A DNA stretch of 47,552 nt, from assembly GCA_013816615.1 (NCBI GenBank), contig JACDED010000018.1, positions 1-47,552 on the forward strand, read 5' to 3'. Both the position numbers and the translations under genes were made by a program. Each line of letters begins with the position of its first letter. Position 1 is the stretch's first letter. The notes under the pieces are model-generated. The model made no database searches. It had not been told where the DNA came from and was given only the letters and a program-made list of their open reading frames with translations. Positions 1-8,960 of the stretch are shown here, one piece after another. This stretch comes from Bacteroidota bacterium. Its GTDB lineage: Bacteria; Bacteroidota; Bacteroidia; B-17B0; Aurantibacillaceae.

Positions 1-654
1 GGTTCTGGTAAATCTACTTTAGCAAGCGTATTAGCAGGTCGCGAAGATTATGAAGTAACCCAAGGTGAAGTAATATTTAACGGGAAGAACATTTTGGAAA
101 TGGCTCCTGAAGATAGAGCGCGCGAAGGATTATTTTTGGCCTTTCAATATCCTGTAGAAATTCCGGGAGTAAGCAATATTAATTTCTTGAAAACAGCATT
201 GAACGAGATCCGCACTTATAACGGTAAAGAGGAAATGCCTGCCAAAGATTTTTTAGCGCTGGTAAAAGAAAAACAAAAGTTAGTTGAGTTAGATGGTAAA
301 TTGGCTAACCGAAGCGTGAACGAAGGTTTTAGCGGTGGCGAGAAAAAAAGAAATGAGATTTTTCAAATGGCAATGTTAAACCCCAAACTGGCCATTTTAG
401 ATGAGACAGATAGTGGTTTGGATATTGACGCGTTAAGAATTGTAGCAACAGGCGTTAATGCTTTAAAAAGTAATGACAATGCTTTTGTGGTAATTACACA
501 CTACCAACGTTTATTGGATTATATCGTTCCTGATTTTGTACATATTTTATATAACGGGAAAATTGTAAAATCCGGCACTAAAGAATTAGCGCTTGAATTA
601 GAAGCAAAAGGTTACGACGAAATTAAACAACAGTTTGAAAGCTTAGAAAAATAA
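1..654 (+). CDS. sufC: SufC, Fe-S cluster assembly ATPase (5' end outside window)
   Basis: ABC-type ATPase of the SufBCD scaffold, which drives Fe-S cluster assembly in the cytoplasm. The reading frame is open from base 1, where it enters inside the Walker A loop (GSGKST visible), so roughly the first 35-40 residues lie to the left. Of the 217 visible residues, the ABC signature SGGEKKR is at about 111-117, Walker B with DETDSGLD at about 134-141, and the switch histidine is in VITH. The DETDSGLD form is typical of SufC rather than of transporters. The stop codon abuts the sufD ATG, so the two are translationally coupled. sufB is expected just upstream of the window, but this cannot be seen. 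Confidence 0.95.
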   Translation, partial: GSGKSTLASVLAGREDYEVTQGEVIFNGKNILEMAPEDRAREGLFLAFQYPVEIPGVSNINFLKTALNEIRTYNGKEEMPAKDFLALVKEKQKLVELDGKLANRSVNEGFSGGEKKRNEIFQMAMLNPKLAILDETDSGLDIDALRIVATGVNALKSNDNAFVVITHYQRLLDYIVPDFVHILYNGKIVKSGTKELALELEAKGYDEIKQQFESLEK

Positions 655-1929
655 ATGATCGCAGAAAAAACAAATACGGCGCAACTCATCATTGATAAAA
701 TTTCCGCTACGGCTGGTAAGGTTAATTTTATTGATAACGACAAGCTTTCTAAAGCATTATTGTATTTAGAGAATAAAGGCATTCCAACTAATAAGCACGA
801 AGATTATAAGTATTGCAATACGGATGGTATTTTCAAAAAAGAATTTAAGAACATTGAACAAAAATTAAATTCGGTTGACGATATTAAAAAGTATAAATTG
901 AATGATGCATTAACAATTGTAGTTGTAAACGGTAATTATTCTGAGAGCCTAAGCGATAAAATAATTTTAAAAGGATTACACCTTACTGCTTTTTCTAATT
1001 TGGATGCAAATGGAAAAAAATTGATCGGCACTTTGGCAAATGTTGAAACAGACACCTTTATTGCTTTGAACACTGCTTTTAGTGGAACCGGCTTTCATTT
1101 AAAAATTGAAGATAATGAGCAATTGCAAATGCCAATTCATATATTGTATGTTTCAAGCGCAAGCTCAGAAGCATTAGTAAACCCAAGAAATGTAATTGAA
1201 ATTGGTAAAAATGCAGAAGCAACTATAATAGAAGAACAAATTTGTATTGGTGAAGGAAAAGTATTTACCAATTTTTTGAGCGAGAAATTTGTTTCTGAAA
1301 ACGGTAAATTAACTTCTTATACAATTCAAAACGAAGGAAAGAATGGTTTTTCTGTAAATACAAACCAGGTTTCAATTGAGCGTTACGGCAAATACGATAA
1401 TACAACTATTACATTAAGTGGTTCGTTAGTGCGTAATAATCATAATGTTGTTTTAGCTGCACAAAATTGCGAAGCGCATTTAAACGGATTATTCACCACT
1501 AAAGAAAATCAATTAGTAGATAATCATACGTTGATGGATCACCAAATGCCTAATTGCGAAAGCAATGAATTGTATAAAGGCATTATTAATGATAAAAGTA
1601 CTGGTGTTTTTAATGGCAAGATCTACGTAAGAAAGGATGCTCAGAAAACAAACGCATATCAAAGCAGTAAAAATATTTTATTAAGTGATGATGCAACTAT
1701 TAATACCAAACCGCAATTAGAGATTTATGCTGATGATGTAAAGTGTTCGCACGGTACATCAACAGGTAAAATTGATGAAGTGGCTGTATTTTATTTAAAT
1801 GCACGAGGTATAGGCAGAGAAAGTGCGAAAAAACTATTGTTGAACGCTTTTGCGCAAGAAGTAATTAATAAAATTGAGGTAGACGAACTAAAAGAAAAGA
1901 TTCTTACTTTATTTGAAGACAAATTATAA
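655..1929 (+). CDS. sufD: SufD, Fe-S cluster assembly scaffold subunit
   Basis: Beta-helix scaffold subunit that pairs with SufB and SufC. The 424-residue length is normal for SufD. The C-terminal quarter carries the family core: a segment reading ADDVKCSHGTSTGKID, then LNARGIGRESAKKLLLNAFA. The ATG directly follows the sufC stop with no spacer, and the stop is followed at once by the sufS start, so the three genes are tightly coupled. SufB shares this fold, but the length and the position after sufC favour SufD. Confidence 0.94.
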   Translation: MIAEKTNTAQLIIDKISATAGKVNFIDNDKLSKALLYLENKGIPTNKHEDYKYCNTDGIFKKEFKNIEQKLNSVDDIKKYKLNDALTIVVVNGNYSESLSDKIILKGLHLTAFSNLDANGKKLIGTLANVETDTFIALNTAFSGTGFHLKIEDNEQLQMPIHILYVSSASSEALVNPRNVIEIGKNAEATIIEEQICIGEGKVFTNFLSEKFVSENGKLTSYTIQNEGKNGFSVNTNQVSIERYGKYDNTTITLSGSLVRNNHNVVLAAQNCEAHLNGLFTTKENQLVDNHTLMDHQMPNCESNELYKGIINDKSTGVFNGKIYVRKDAQKTNAYQSSKNILLSDDATINTKPQLEIYADDVKCSHGTSTGKIDEVAVFYLNARGIGRESAKKLLLNAFAQEVINKIEVDELKEKILTLFEDKL

Positions 1930-3147
1930 TTGAAAGACCTTAAAAATATACGTGATCAGTTTCCTGTTCTTAACCAAAAAATAAATGGTTACGATCTTGT
2001 GTATTTTGATAATGGCGCAACAAGTCAAAAACCATTATCGGTTATCGAAAGTATTTCAAATTATTATAAAGCCTCAAATGCCAATATTCACCGTGGCGTA
2101 CATACCTTAAGCAGAACAGCGACTGAATTATTTGAGAAAGCAAGAAAAACAGTGGCGGATCATTTTAAAGTAAAGAATGACCAACAAATTATATTTACCG
2201 CCGGTACAACCGATTCAATTAATTTAGTTGTAAATGGCTTATCAAAAAATTATTTACAAAAAGGGGATGAGATTATTCTTTCGTCTTACGAGCACCATTC
2301 TAATATTTTAGCCTGGCAATTATGGGCGGAAGAGAACGGCGGAAAATTAAAAGTAATTCCTTTACTGGAAGATCAAAGCCTTGATTATTCGAAATTAGAA
2401 GAATTGATCAACCAAAAAACAAAACTGATCGCCATTGCGCATGTTTCAAATACGCTTGGTGTTATTACTGATCTCGAAAAAATAAAAGTACTTGCAAAGA
2501 AAAACAATATTGCAGTTTTAGTGGATGGTGCACAATCTGCTCCTCATATGCCTGTTGATCTTGAAAAACTGGATGTTGATTTTTTTGTTTGCAGCGCGCA
2601 TAAAATGTATGGACCGACCGGTATTGGTGTATTATATCTTTCAGAAAAGTGGTTAAAAGATCTTCAAGTTTCAAAACCGGGTGGCGGCACTATTAAGACT
2701 GTTACTTTTGAAAAAACTGAATATGCTGAGAATGCTTTGCGTTTTGAGCCCGGTACACCGCACATAGCCGGTGCTATTGGTTTTGCAGCTGCAATTGATT
2801 TTATGAATGCTGTTGGCATGCAAACTATTTTCGAACATGAGCATGAATTGGTGCAATATGCGCAACAAAAAATGAGTGAGATCCCTGAAGTGATTGTTTA
2901 TGGTAAAAGTAATAACAAAGCGGGTGTAATTTCTTTTAATGTAAAGAACAATCATCCTTTTGATGTGGGTACATTAATGGATAAATATGGTATTGCTGTA
3001 AGAACAGGACATCACTGCACACAACCCTTGATGCAATGTTTAAATATTCAGGGAACTGTTAGAATTTCGTTTGCAATTTATAATACAAAAAGTGAAGTTG
3101 ATTTTTTTATTGAGAAGTTGAAAAAAGTAATTACAATGTTAAACTAA
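1930..3147 (+). CDS. sufS: SufS, group II cysteine desulfurase
   Basis: PLP-dependent desulfurase that frees sulfur from cysteine and passes it to SufE. The PLP lysine is K225 in SAHKMYGPTG. The persulfide cysteine is C363 in RTGHHCTQPL, the group II form. The length of 405 residues is typical. The start is a TTG immediately after the sufD stop; it reads LKDLKNIRDQFPVL, which matches the usual SufS N-terminus, and no ATG lies nearby in frame. A non-ATG start placed flush on the preceding stop fits reinitiation. Confidence 0.95.
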   Translation: MKDLKNIRDQFPVLNQKINGYDLVYFDNGATSQKPLSVIESISNYYKASNANIHRGVHTLSRTATELFEKARKTVADHFKVKNDQQIIFTAGTTDSINLVVNGLSKNYLQKGDEIILSSYEHHSNILAWQLWAEENGGKLKVIPLLEDQSLDYSKLEELINQKTKLIAIAHVSNTLGVITDLEKIKVLAKKNNIAVLVDGAQSAPHMPVDLEKLDVDFFVCSAHKMYGPTGIGVLYLSEKWLKDLQVSKPGGGTIKTVTFEKTEYAENALRFEPGTPHIAGAIGFAAAIDFMNAVGMQTIFEHEHELVQYAQQKMSEIPEVIVYGKSNNKAGVISFNVKNNHPFDVGTLMDKYGIAVRTGHHCTQPLMQCLNIQGTVRISFAIYNTKSEVDFFIEKLKKVITMLN

Positions 3148-3150
3148 TAT

Positions 3151-3175
3151 TGTCATCCTGAGCGGAGTCGAAGGA
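3151..3175. repeat. REP-like intergenic repeat fragment between sufS and sufE
   Basis: The sequence TGTCATCCTGAGCGGAGTCG followed by AAGGA has the form of a repeat widely scattered between genes in Bacteroidota and other bacteria (TCATCCTGAGCGnAGnCGAAGGATC). Only one arm is seen here, and the bases after it have drifted. It fills the 50-base gap between two genes that would otherwise be expected to sit close together. Confidence 0.55.
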
Positions 3176-3197
3176 GATTAAATGATCTTGAATAAGA

Positions 3198-3614
3198 ATG
3201 AAAATCGAAGAAACTGAAAAAGAAATAATTGAAGAGTTTGAGATCTTTGGTGATGACTGGGAAGCTAAGTACGAGCACTTAATTGATCTTGGCAGATCTT
3301 TACCGTTGATAAAAGAAGAATTTAAAACGGAAGAAAGAATTATAAAAGGTTGCCAGAGTAGGGTATGGTTAAATTCTGAATTGCGTGACAGCAAAGTTTT
3401 TTTCACAGCTGATGCTGATGCGATCATTACAAAAGGAATGGTGGCCTTAATGGTAAGAGTATTATCAGAGCAGAAACCTGAAGATATTGTAAAAGCAAAA
3501 CTAGAATTTGTAGATACAGTTGGATTAAAAGAACATTTAAGTCCGACAAGGGCAAACGGATTGGTAAGTATGATAAATAAAATGAAAGCCGACGCGTTGG
3601 CTTTTATAAAATAA
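3198..3614 (+). CDS. sufE: SufE, sulfur acceptor protein
   Basis: Takes the persulfide from SufS and delivers sulfur to the SufBCD scaffold. It has 138 residues, the usual SufE size. The acceptor cysteine is C52 in the motif IIKGCQSRVWL. The ATG at 3198 is the only good start and gives a normal N-terminus beginning MKIEETEKEIIEEF. It lies 50 bases after sufS, the gap holding a repeat fragment, and 6 bases before the sufT-like gene. Confidence 0.93.
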   Translation: MKIEETEKEIIEEFEIFGDDWEAKYEHLIDLGRSLPLIKEEFKTEERIIKGCQSRVWLNSELRDSKVFFTADADAIITKGMVALMVRVLSEQKPEDIVKAKLEFVDTVGLKEHLSPTRANGLVSMINKMKADALAFIK

Positions 3615-3620
3615 AAAAAT

Positions 3621-3950
3621 ATGAGTGCAATAATTGTAACAAAAAATACTGAGTTAATGCAGCGTGTGATTGAAGAGATCAAAACCTGTTTTGATCCGGA
3701 AATCCCTGTTGATGTTTGGGAACTGGGTTTAATTTATGAGTTGCATTTGGATGATGAAAGTAATTTAAAGATCGTAATGACCTTAACATCGCCAAATTGC
3801 CCGGTAGCAGAGAGTTTACCGGCTGAGGTTGAAAATAAATGCAGATTGTTACCGGGAATAAAATCGGTTGAATTAAAATTAACCTTTGAGCCCACCTGGG
3901 AAAAAGAAATGATGAGTGAGGTTGCCCAACTCGAATTAGGTTTTATGTAA
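3621..3950 (+). CDS. sufT: SufT-like MIP18/DUF59 family Fe-S assembly factor
   Basis: Small MIP18 (DUF59) protein of 109 residues. Visible family features are DPEIPVDVWELGLIYEL at about 25-41 and TSPNCP with the conserved cysteine C60. In SUF operons this family (SufT) helps Fe-S maturation; a relative, PaaD, serves the phenylacetyl-CoA epoxidase. Its place six bases after sufE supports the SUF role. No paaD is seen beside the paa genes at the other end of the window, so a second role for this copy is possible but unproven. Confidence 0.85.
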   Translation: MSAIIVTKNTELMQRVIEEIKTCFDPEIPVDVWELGLIYELHLDDESNLKIVMTLTSPNCPVAESLPAEVENKCRLLPGIKSVELKLTFEPTWEKEMMSEVAQLELGFM

Positions 3951-3960
3951 ATAAAAATTA

Positions 3961-4467
3961 ATGGACGAAATAATAAATAAAGTATCAAACAGTGGTATCG
4001 TTACCATCGACCTGGAAGAATTTTATGTTCCAGGCGAGCGGATTTTATTTGACATTAAGCCGCATTTGTTCATGGAGCAGATCTTAAGAGAAAAAGATTT
4101 CAGGGAGTTTATTAAAGCAAATGATTGGAGTGTTTATAAAGATAAAATAGTTGGCTTAATTTGTACTGCAGATGCTGTTGTGCCTACCTGGGCGTATATG
4201 TTGTTAACGTTGGCTTTAGAGCCTTTTGCAAAAAAAATTATTTTCGGAAATTTAAATGAGATCGAAAATATTTTATTCTCCGAAAAATTGAATGCTTTAG
4301 ATGTTTCTCAATTTAAAGATGCACGTGTTGTGATAAAAGGTTGTGGCGAAAAAGACATTCCTAAAAATGCTTATGTACAATTAACAACGCTGTTAAAACC
4401 TCTTGCAAAAAGTATAATGTATGGGGAACCGTGCAGTACTGTGCCCTTGTATAAGGCTAAGAATTAA
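3961..4467 (+). CDS. DUF2480 family protein
   Basis: A 168-residue soluble protein that resembles the DUF2480 family, found mainly in Bacteroidota and often next to SUF genes. It has no signal peptide and no membrane span. Recognisable stretches are EFYVPGERILFDIKPHLF near the N-terminus and CSTVPLYK at the end. It starts 10 bases after the sufT-like gene on the same strand and probably closes the SUF transcript. The biochemical role is unknown. The stop overlaps that of the convergent lipoprotein gene. Confidence 0.8.
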   Translation: MDEIINKVSNSGIVTIDLEEFYVPGERILFDIKPHLFMEQILREKDFREFIKANDWSVYKDKIVGLICTADAVVPTWAYMLLTLALEPFAKKIIFGNLNEIENILFSEKLNALDVSQFKDARVVIKGCGEKDIPKNAYVQLTTLLKPLAKSIMYGEPCSTVPLYKAKN

Positions 4468-4808
4468 TTATCTCTTCTTTCGTATTGGCAGGCCTCAGGT
4501 AAATTAGAGTAGGCGTAATCGTTGCCGTAAAATAATTCGTTATCGTAACCTGCGCTTGCAACCGATTTAAGAACCGCATCTGTATTAAGAATTGCAGTAT
4601 CTAATTTAAATTTTAAAAGCTTAGAATCCGAATTCCATTCAGCAGTAGTAACGCCATTTAGTTTGCATGCTTTTTCAATATTGTGCTTGCAAATTTCGCC
4701 ATTGCCCCAAACATGAAATGTTTTTTCAACTGTTGTATTCGAGTTAGTTCCACAGGATATAAAAAGCAGAAAAGAGAAAAAGAACGTAAACTGTAATACT
4801 CGCCTCAT
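4464..4808 (-). CDS. Small lipoprotein with degenerate heavy-metal-associated domain
   Basis: The first 19 residues form a lipoprotein signal ending LLFISC (C19 would be lipidated). The rest reads like a heavy-metal-associated (HMA) fold: VEKTFHVWGNGEICKHNIEKACK, then GVTTAEWNSDSKLLKFKLD. In typical relatives the loop carries two cysteines (GNCGMC). Here it reads GNGEIC, so the first metal-binding cysteine is missing, although another cysteine (C48) sits eight residues later. The ATG overlaps the stop of the upstream deacetylase gene (ATGA), so the two are coupled. Its function is not known. Confidence 0.7.
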   Translation of the reverse strand: MRRVLQFTFFFSFLLFISCGTNSNTTVEKTFHVWGNGEICKHNIEKACKLNGVTTAEWNSDSKLLKFKLDTAILNTDAVLKSVASAGYDNELFYGNDYAYSNLPEACQYERRDN

Positions 4809-5455
4809 GATTCTATAACATTAAATTTGTAGTGCAAATGTGCAAAATGTTTCAGATATAACGGCAATGTATAGCGTAAATTTTTTTCAGCTTTATAATT
4901 GTCGTGAAACAGCACAATACTGCCGGGTTTAGTATTAGAAACCACATTCTTAGTACAGGCTTTTTCGCTTATTTGCTCATAATCATAGCTGATCACATCC
5001 CAAAATATGATCTTAAAGCCTTTATCAAGCAAAACCTTGTACTGACTGCGTTTCAACTGCCCATAGGGCGGCCTGAAAAGATTGTTTTTAACAATTCTGC
5101 GACACTCCTCGGCCTCATTTATATAATTTATTGTTTCAGTATTAAAACCCTTAGGGTGACGCATGGTGTGGTTGGCAACGGTATGCCCTTCTCGTTTTAT
5201 ACGTTCAAAAATGGCAGGATTTTTTGTGATATTTGCACCTACACAAAAGAAAGTTGCTTTAGCGTTGAATTTCTGCAATTCGTCTAAAACCCAGTCTGTG
5301 AGCCCCGGGATAGGGCCATCATCAAATGTTAAATAAATGATCTTTTCGGTAGTATTTATTTTCCATACGGCCTTTGGATAGATAAATTTTAAAAAAGATT
5401 TAGGCTGTATGAGAAGAAAATTTTTCAAACTATAAATGGTATTGAAATTAAGCAC
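4805..5455 (-). CDS. NodB-type polysaccharide deacetylase
   Basis: A 216-residue carbohydrate esterase 4 domain. The metal and catalytic motifs are all present: TFDDGP at 43-48, HTVANHTMRH at 91-100, RPPYG at 128-132 and VLFHD at 181-185. It probably removes acetyl groups from a cell-wall or surface glycan. No clear signal peptide is seen. The start is weak: the farthest frame start is a GTG at 5455, inside a strong hairpin, and a TTG at 5428 is the alternative; there is no ATG before the catalytic domain. It overlaps the next gene by four bases. Confidence 0.88.
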   Translation of the reverse strand: MLNFNTIYSLKNFLLIQPKSFLKFIYPKAVWKINTTEKIIYLTFDDGPIPGLTDWVLDELQKFNAKATFFCVGANITKNPAIFERIKREGHTVANHTMRHPKGFNTETINYINEAEECRRIVKNNLFRPPYGQLKRSQYKVLLDKGFKIIFWDVISYDYEQISEKACTKNVVSNTKPGSIVLFHDNYKAEKNLRYTLPLYLKHFAHLHYKFNVIES

Positions 5456-5487
5456 ACTAAAAACATGTAACGGTTTTTAGTGTGCTT
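5450..5487 (-). terminator. Strong hairpin between DUF2723 gene and deacetylase gene
   Basis: AAGCACACTAAAAAC pairs with GTTTTTAGTGTGCTT, a 15-base perfect stem with an 8-base loop. It lies just after the stop of the DUF2723 gene and covers the GTG start of the next gene on the same strand. It may end the DUF2723 transcript, or fold over the deacetylase start and limit its translation. The U tract is better on the plus strand (TTTATAATTTTTT) than on the minus strand. Confidence 0.55.
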
Positions 5488-5499
5488 TATAATTTTTTA

Positions 5500-8400
5500 C
5501 TACTGCATTTCAGGTAGCTGTTGATTTTCAGGAGCTAATTCTTCAGGAGGAATAACAGCCGAAATACGTTTCATAAACTCTTTCGATAATTCATCCTGTT
5601 TAAATTGTTGTGCCATACCTGTTAAGCGTTTCAATAATTCTTTGCATTGATTAACTTCTCTACCAAAAGCAACACGGTGTTTAGGTTTTTGCGCGTTATA
5701 AATTTTTAGATCACCTTCAAAAATATCAAACAACTTTTTCGAAAGCTCGTTTGCTTTTTTGATTTCACCAATTTGATAATAACCTGCGCAAATAGTAAAG
5801 ATAGTTGCATCGTAAGGAATGTTCTCATCAGGCATTACTTCCAAACACTTATCTAAAATCGCTTTCGCTTTTTTATTTTTTCCTTCGTTAATTAATGCGC
5901 CCGCTAATACACCCATTTGCATTCTTAAATTTCCGGTCATACGAATACAGTTCTCATCAAGGTTAACACCTTTTTTATTCATACCACCCCATAAAAATTT
6001 ATTCATGATGTTATCATACATGGCTTCTGTGTTTACACGCCCACCTTGTGATTCTTCCATTTCAGTTTGTTTGATAGGAACAAATCTGTAAGCTAAACCT
6101 TCCAGTTGGAAATATTTTTTTAGTCCAACATAAGCTTCATCACCAGTTGTTACAGCAAAATAAATTGGGCGATCCCATTTCGTATTTGCAACCAGATCTA
6201 ATACCATCAGATCATTTTTTGTAATGTAGCTTCTGCTACCCATATCCCAGCTAACGCGTTTTACTAAACGTGCAGTATCTTTTACACCAATTACTTTGTT
6301 CTTCATCACTTTTAAACTATCTACATTAATGTAAAAGTTTTTAGTTGGAATAACATCAATAAGATCGCCGCCATTATCATACTTGCTTGCAGGGTCATCA
6401 CTCATCGCCTGATCCAACGCATCTTTTAAATTCATTGGTTTATTATTACTGCCATTAATTACAAGATATTCTAATTTAGAAGCTTCCAGTTTTTCTTCAG
6501 GAATTGTAAATGGTACTGGTTTGCTATCGTAAGCAGCTCTACGCATTTGTTTAATGTACCAGTCTGTTTGCAATAAACTTAAATTCACAACGCGTACATC
6601 TGTTCTTATACCTTCAACTTCCTGTGCATACCAAAGCGGGAAAGTATCGTTATCACCATTTGTAAATAGGATCGCGTTAGGTGCGCAACTTTGTAAATAA
6701 TTTATGGCACAATCGCGAGACATAGTTCTTAACGAACGATCGTGATCATTCCAGCCTTCTTTAGCCATAATACCAGGCACAACTAAACTTAATGCAGTAG
6801 AACCAATGGCAATACCCATAGTTGCAGCTTTTTTGCTTAAGAGTTCATATAAAAATAAAACCCCAAAGCCTATCCATATGGCGAAGGCATAAAAGCTGCC
6901 GGCGTATGCATAATCACGTTCACGCGGTTGGTAAGGGGTTTGATTAAGATAAATAACAATTGCCAAACCGGTTAATAAAAAGAAACTTAATACGATCCAT
7001 GCATCTGGTTTGTTACGTTTAAAATGGAAGAACATTCCTAATAAACCTAATATCAATGGTAATGCGTAAAAATGATTTTCAGCGAAATTATTTTTATCGC
7101 GATAGATCTTTTTTGATGTATCACTATCCAACATAAAATCATCAACTCCTTTTATGCCTGTAACCCAGTTGCCTTCCATACTGTTGCGCATTAATCCCTG
7201 CACATCATTTTGTTTTCCAACAAAATTCCAATAAAAATAACGCAGGTACATGAACTTAAGCTGGTAAGCCATAAAATAGGTAATGTTTGCTGCCATTGTT
7301 GGAATCTCAACGGTAGCGGGCTCTCCATCACGCCCTTCAATATTTTTTGTACGGTGATGATCGGCTATATTACCCCAATATTTATAAGCCGATTCGTGAT
7401 GGCTTTGACTGCTCCACATTCGTGGAAAAATAGTACAGAATTCTTTTTGATATTTTGGAATTGAATTTTTTCTTGAATCAATTATTTTGTATTTTTTATT
7501 TTTTTCATCTTTTGCAAAGATAGGATCACCACTTCCAAATTCACTTTTGTTAACGGTTGGCGCATTGTAGTATTGTCCGTATAAAATTGGCCAGTCGCCA
7601 TATTGCTCACGTAACAAATACGACAACATGTTTGGCGCGTTTTCAGGATCGTTCTCATCCATTGGTGTATTGGCTTGCGAGCGAATTACCAAAACAAAGA
7701 AAGAAGAATAGCCAATTAATAAAGTAGCAAAGCTTAAAAATACAGCATGAAGCGTAATAGTTTTATCTTTGAATTTGTGGATAGCAAATAAAATACCGCC
7801 TAACATTAGCAAACGAGTAAACATACCCATACCACTTGGTGCGGTTATTATTGCAAATAATGTTAGAACAACTCCTGAATAAAAACCAATTTTATAATGT
7901 TGTTCTTTTTTATTTACGGTGTAAAGAATTAAAAAAGTTAGGGATACAATTAGTAATAAAAAGAAAAAGATGGTTCCGGTACTAAAGCCCAGGTTAAGCT
8001 TATTGGTAAAGAACACTTCGTAATCACTTACAAATTTTACAACTTTAGGAATAATAAGATTTTGTACAAAGCCTAAGATTAGCACTGATGAAATACCTGC
8101 AACAAAAAATCCTTTCCAAGTAAATGTGTATTTTTTGAAATAGATCACAAAACCAATCGCAGGAATAACCAATAAGTTTAGTAAATGGACCCCGATAGAG
8201 ATTCCAATTAAATAACAGATCAAAATTAACCAGCGTAATGCACCTGTTGGATTAACAGAATCTTCTTCATCCCATTTTAAAATAGCCCAAAATACTACAG
8301 CAGTAAAGAATGATGACATAGCATAAACCTCACCTTCAACAGCGCTAAACCAAAAGGAATCAGAAAAAGTATAAGCTAAACCACCAACTATACCAGCGCC

Positions 8401-8772
8401 TAAAATAGCCCATTGTTGAGGTTTTGCAAGATCTGCAACTTTTTTACCGTAAACTTTTATTCCTAAACGGGTAATGGTCCAAAACAAGAAAAGTATTGTA
8501 AATGAGCTTGATAAAGCACTCATAATGTTAACCATCATAGCCGCTCTTGAAGGATCACCACCGCCTAATAATGAGAAAAATCTACCTAATAACAAGAAGA
8601 ATGGGGCTCCCGGGGGGTGACCAACTTCTAATTTATAAGAACAGGCGATGTACTCGCCACAATCCCAGAAACTTGCGGTAGGCTCAATAGTGCAGCAATA
8701 CGTAACTGTGGCAATGGCCCAGATAAGCCAGCCAATAATATTATTTAGTTTTTTAAACTCTTGTGTCATCAT
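5500..8772 (-). CDS. DUF2723 / TMEM260-like membrane protein, probable protein O-mannosyltransferase
   Basis: A 1090-residue protein with about a dozen hydrophobic spans in the first 700 residues and a soluble C-terminal part rich in helices that looks TPR-like. Near the N-terminus, FWDCGEYIACSYKLEVGHPPG (acidic D37 and E40, after the first span) is the hallmark of DUF2723. This family includes TMEM260, a protein O-mannosyltransferase in animals; Bacteroidota members are thought to glycosylate exported proteins, but the activity is inferred here. Two ATGs stand in tandem at the start. A possible promoter element (TATCTTCG on the minus strand, 8790-8797) lies about 20 bases upstream. Confidence 0.85.
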   Translation of the reverse strand: MMTQEFKKLNNIIGWLIWAIATVTYCCTIEPTASFWDCGEYIACSYKLEVGHPPGAPFFLLLGRFFSLLGGGDPSRAAMMVNIMSALSSSFTILFLFWTITRLGIKVYGKKVADLAKPQQWAILGAGIVGGLAYTFSDSFWFSAVEGEVYAMSSFFTAVVFWAILKWDEEDSVNPTGALRWLILICYLIGISIGVHLLNLLVIPAIGFVIYFKKYTFTWKGFFVAGISSVLILGFVQNLIIPKVVKFVSDYEVFFTNKLNLGFSTGTIFFFLLLIVSLTFLILYTVNKKEQHYKIGFYSGVVLTLFAIITAPSGMGMFTRLLMLGGILFAIHKFKDKTITLHAVFLSFATLLIGYSSFFVLVIRSQANTPMDENDPENAPNMLSYLLREQYGDWPILYGQYYNAPTVNKSEFGSGDPIFAKDEKNKKYKIIDSRKNSIPKYQKEFCTIFPRMWSSQSHHESAYKYWGNIADHHRTKNIEGRDGEPATVEIPTMAANITYFMAYQLKFMYLRYFYWNFVGKQNDVQGLMRNSMEGNWVTGIKGVDDFMLDSDTSKKIYRDKNNFAENHFYALPLILGLLGMFFHFKRNKPDAWIVLSFFLLTGLAIVIYLNQTPYQPRERDYAYAGSFYAFAIWIGFGVLFLYELLSKKAATMGIAIGSTALSLVVPGIMAKEGWNDHDRSLRTMSRDCAINYLQSCAPNAILFTNGDNDTFPLWYAQEVEGIRTDVRVVNLSLLQTDWYIKQMRRAAYDSKPVPFTIPEEKLEASKLEYLVINGSNNKPMNLKDALDQAMSDDPASKYDNGGDLIDVIPTKNFYINVDSLKVMKNKVIGVKDTARLVKRVSWDMGSRSYITKNDLMVLDLVANTKWDRPIYFAVTTGDEAYVGLKKYFQLEGLAYRFVPIKQTEMEESQGGRVNTEAMYDNIMNKFLWGGMNKKGVNLDENCIRMTGNLRMQMGVLAGALINEGKNKKAKAILDKCLEVMPDENIPYDATIFTICAGYYQIGEIKKANELSKKLFDIFEGDLKIYNAQKPKHRVAFGREVNQCKELLKRLTGMAQQFKQDELSKEFMKRISAVIPPEELAPENQQLPEMQ

Positions 8773-8841
8773 ATTTTATAATAGTGTTGCGAAGATAGCA
8801 CTTTACTTGGTTAATTTTAATAGGTTTTTTTGCAAAAAACA

Positions 8842-8871
8842 TTTGAAAGAATTAAAAAAGTTGTATTTTTG
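8842..8871 (+). promoter_or_regulatory. Promoter of tRNA-Gln
   Basis: TTTG (8842-8845), an 18-base spacer and TATTTTTG (8864-8871) match the Bacteroidetes primary sigma consensus TTTG / TAnnTTTG. The mature tRNA starts 16 bases further on. Confidence 0.75.
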
Positions 8872-8886
8872 CATCCTGTTAGAAAA

Positions 8887-8957
8887 TGCCCGATCGTCTA
8901 ATGGCAGGACTTCGGTTTTTGGTACCGACTATGTAGGTTCGAATCCTGCTCGGGCAA
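8887..8957 (+). tRNA. tRNA-Gln (anticodon TTG)
   Basis: The full cloverleaf can be drawn. The acceptor TGCCCGA pairs with TCGGGCA, the anticodon stem TCGGT pairs with ACCGA around the loop TTTTGGT (anticodon TTG), and the T stem GTAGG pairs with CCTGC around TTCGAAT. The discriminator is A; the 3' CCA is not encoded. An ORF that reads through this stretch in the plus direction is not a gene. Confidence 0.96.
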
Positions 8958-8960
8958 CAA

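Noticed and set aside
3131-3682. A 183-codon minus-strand ORF over sufE
   Set aside because: It is antisense to an intact, well-recognised sufE and has no recognisable domain.
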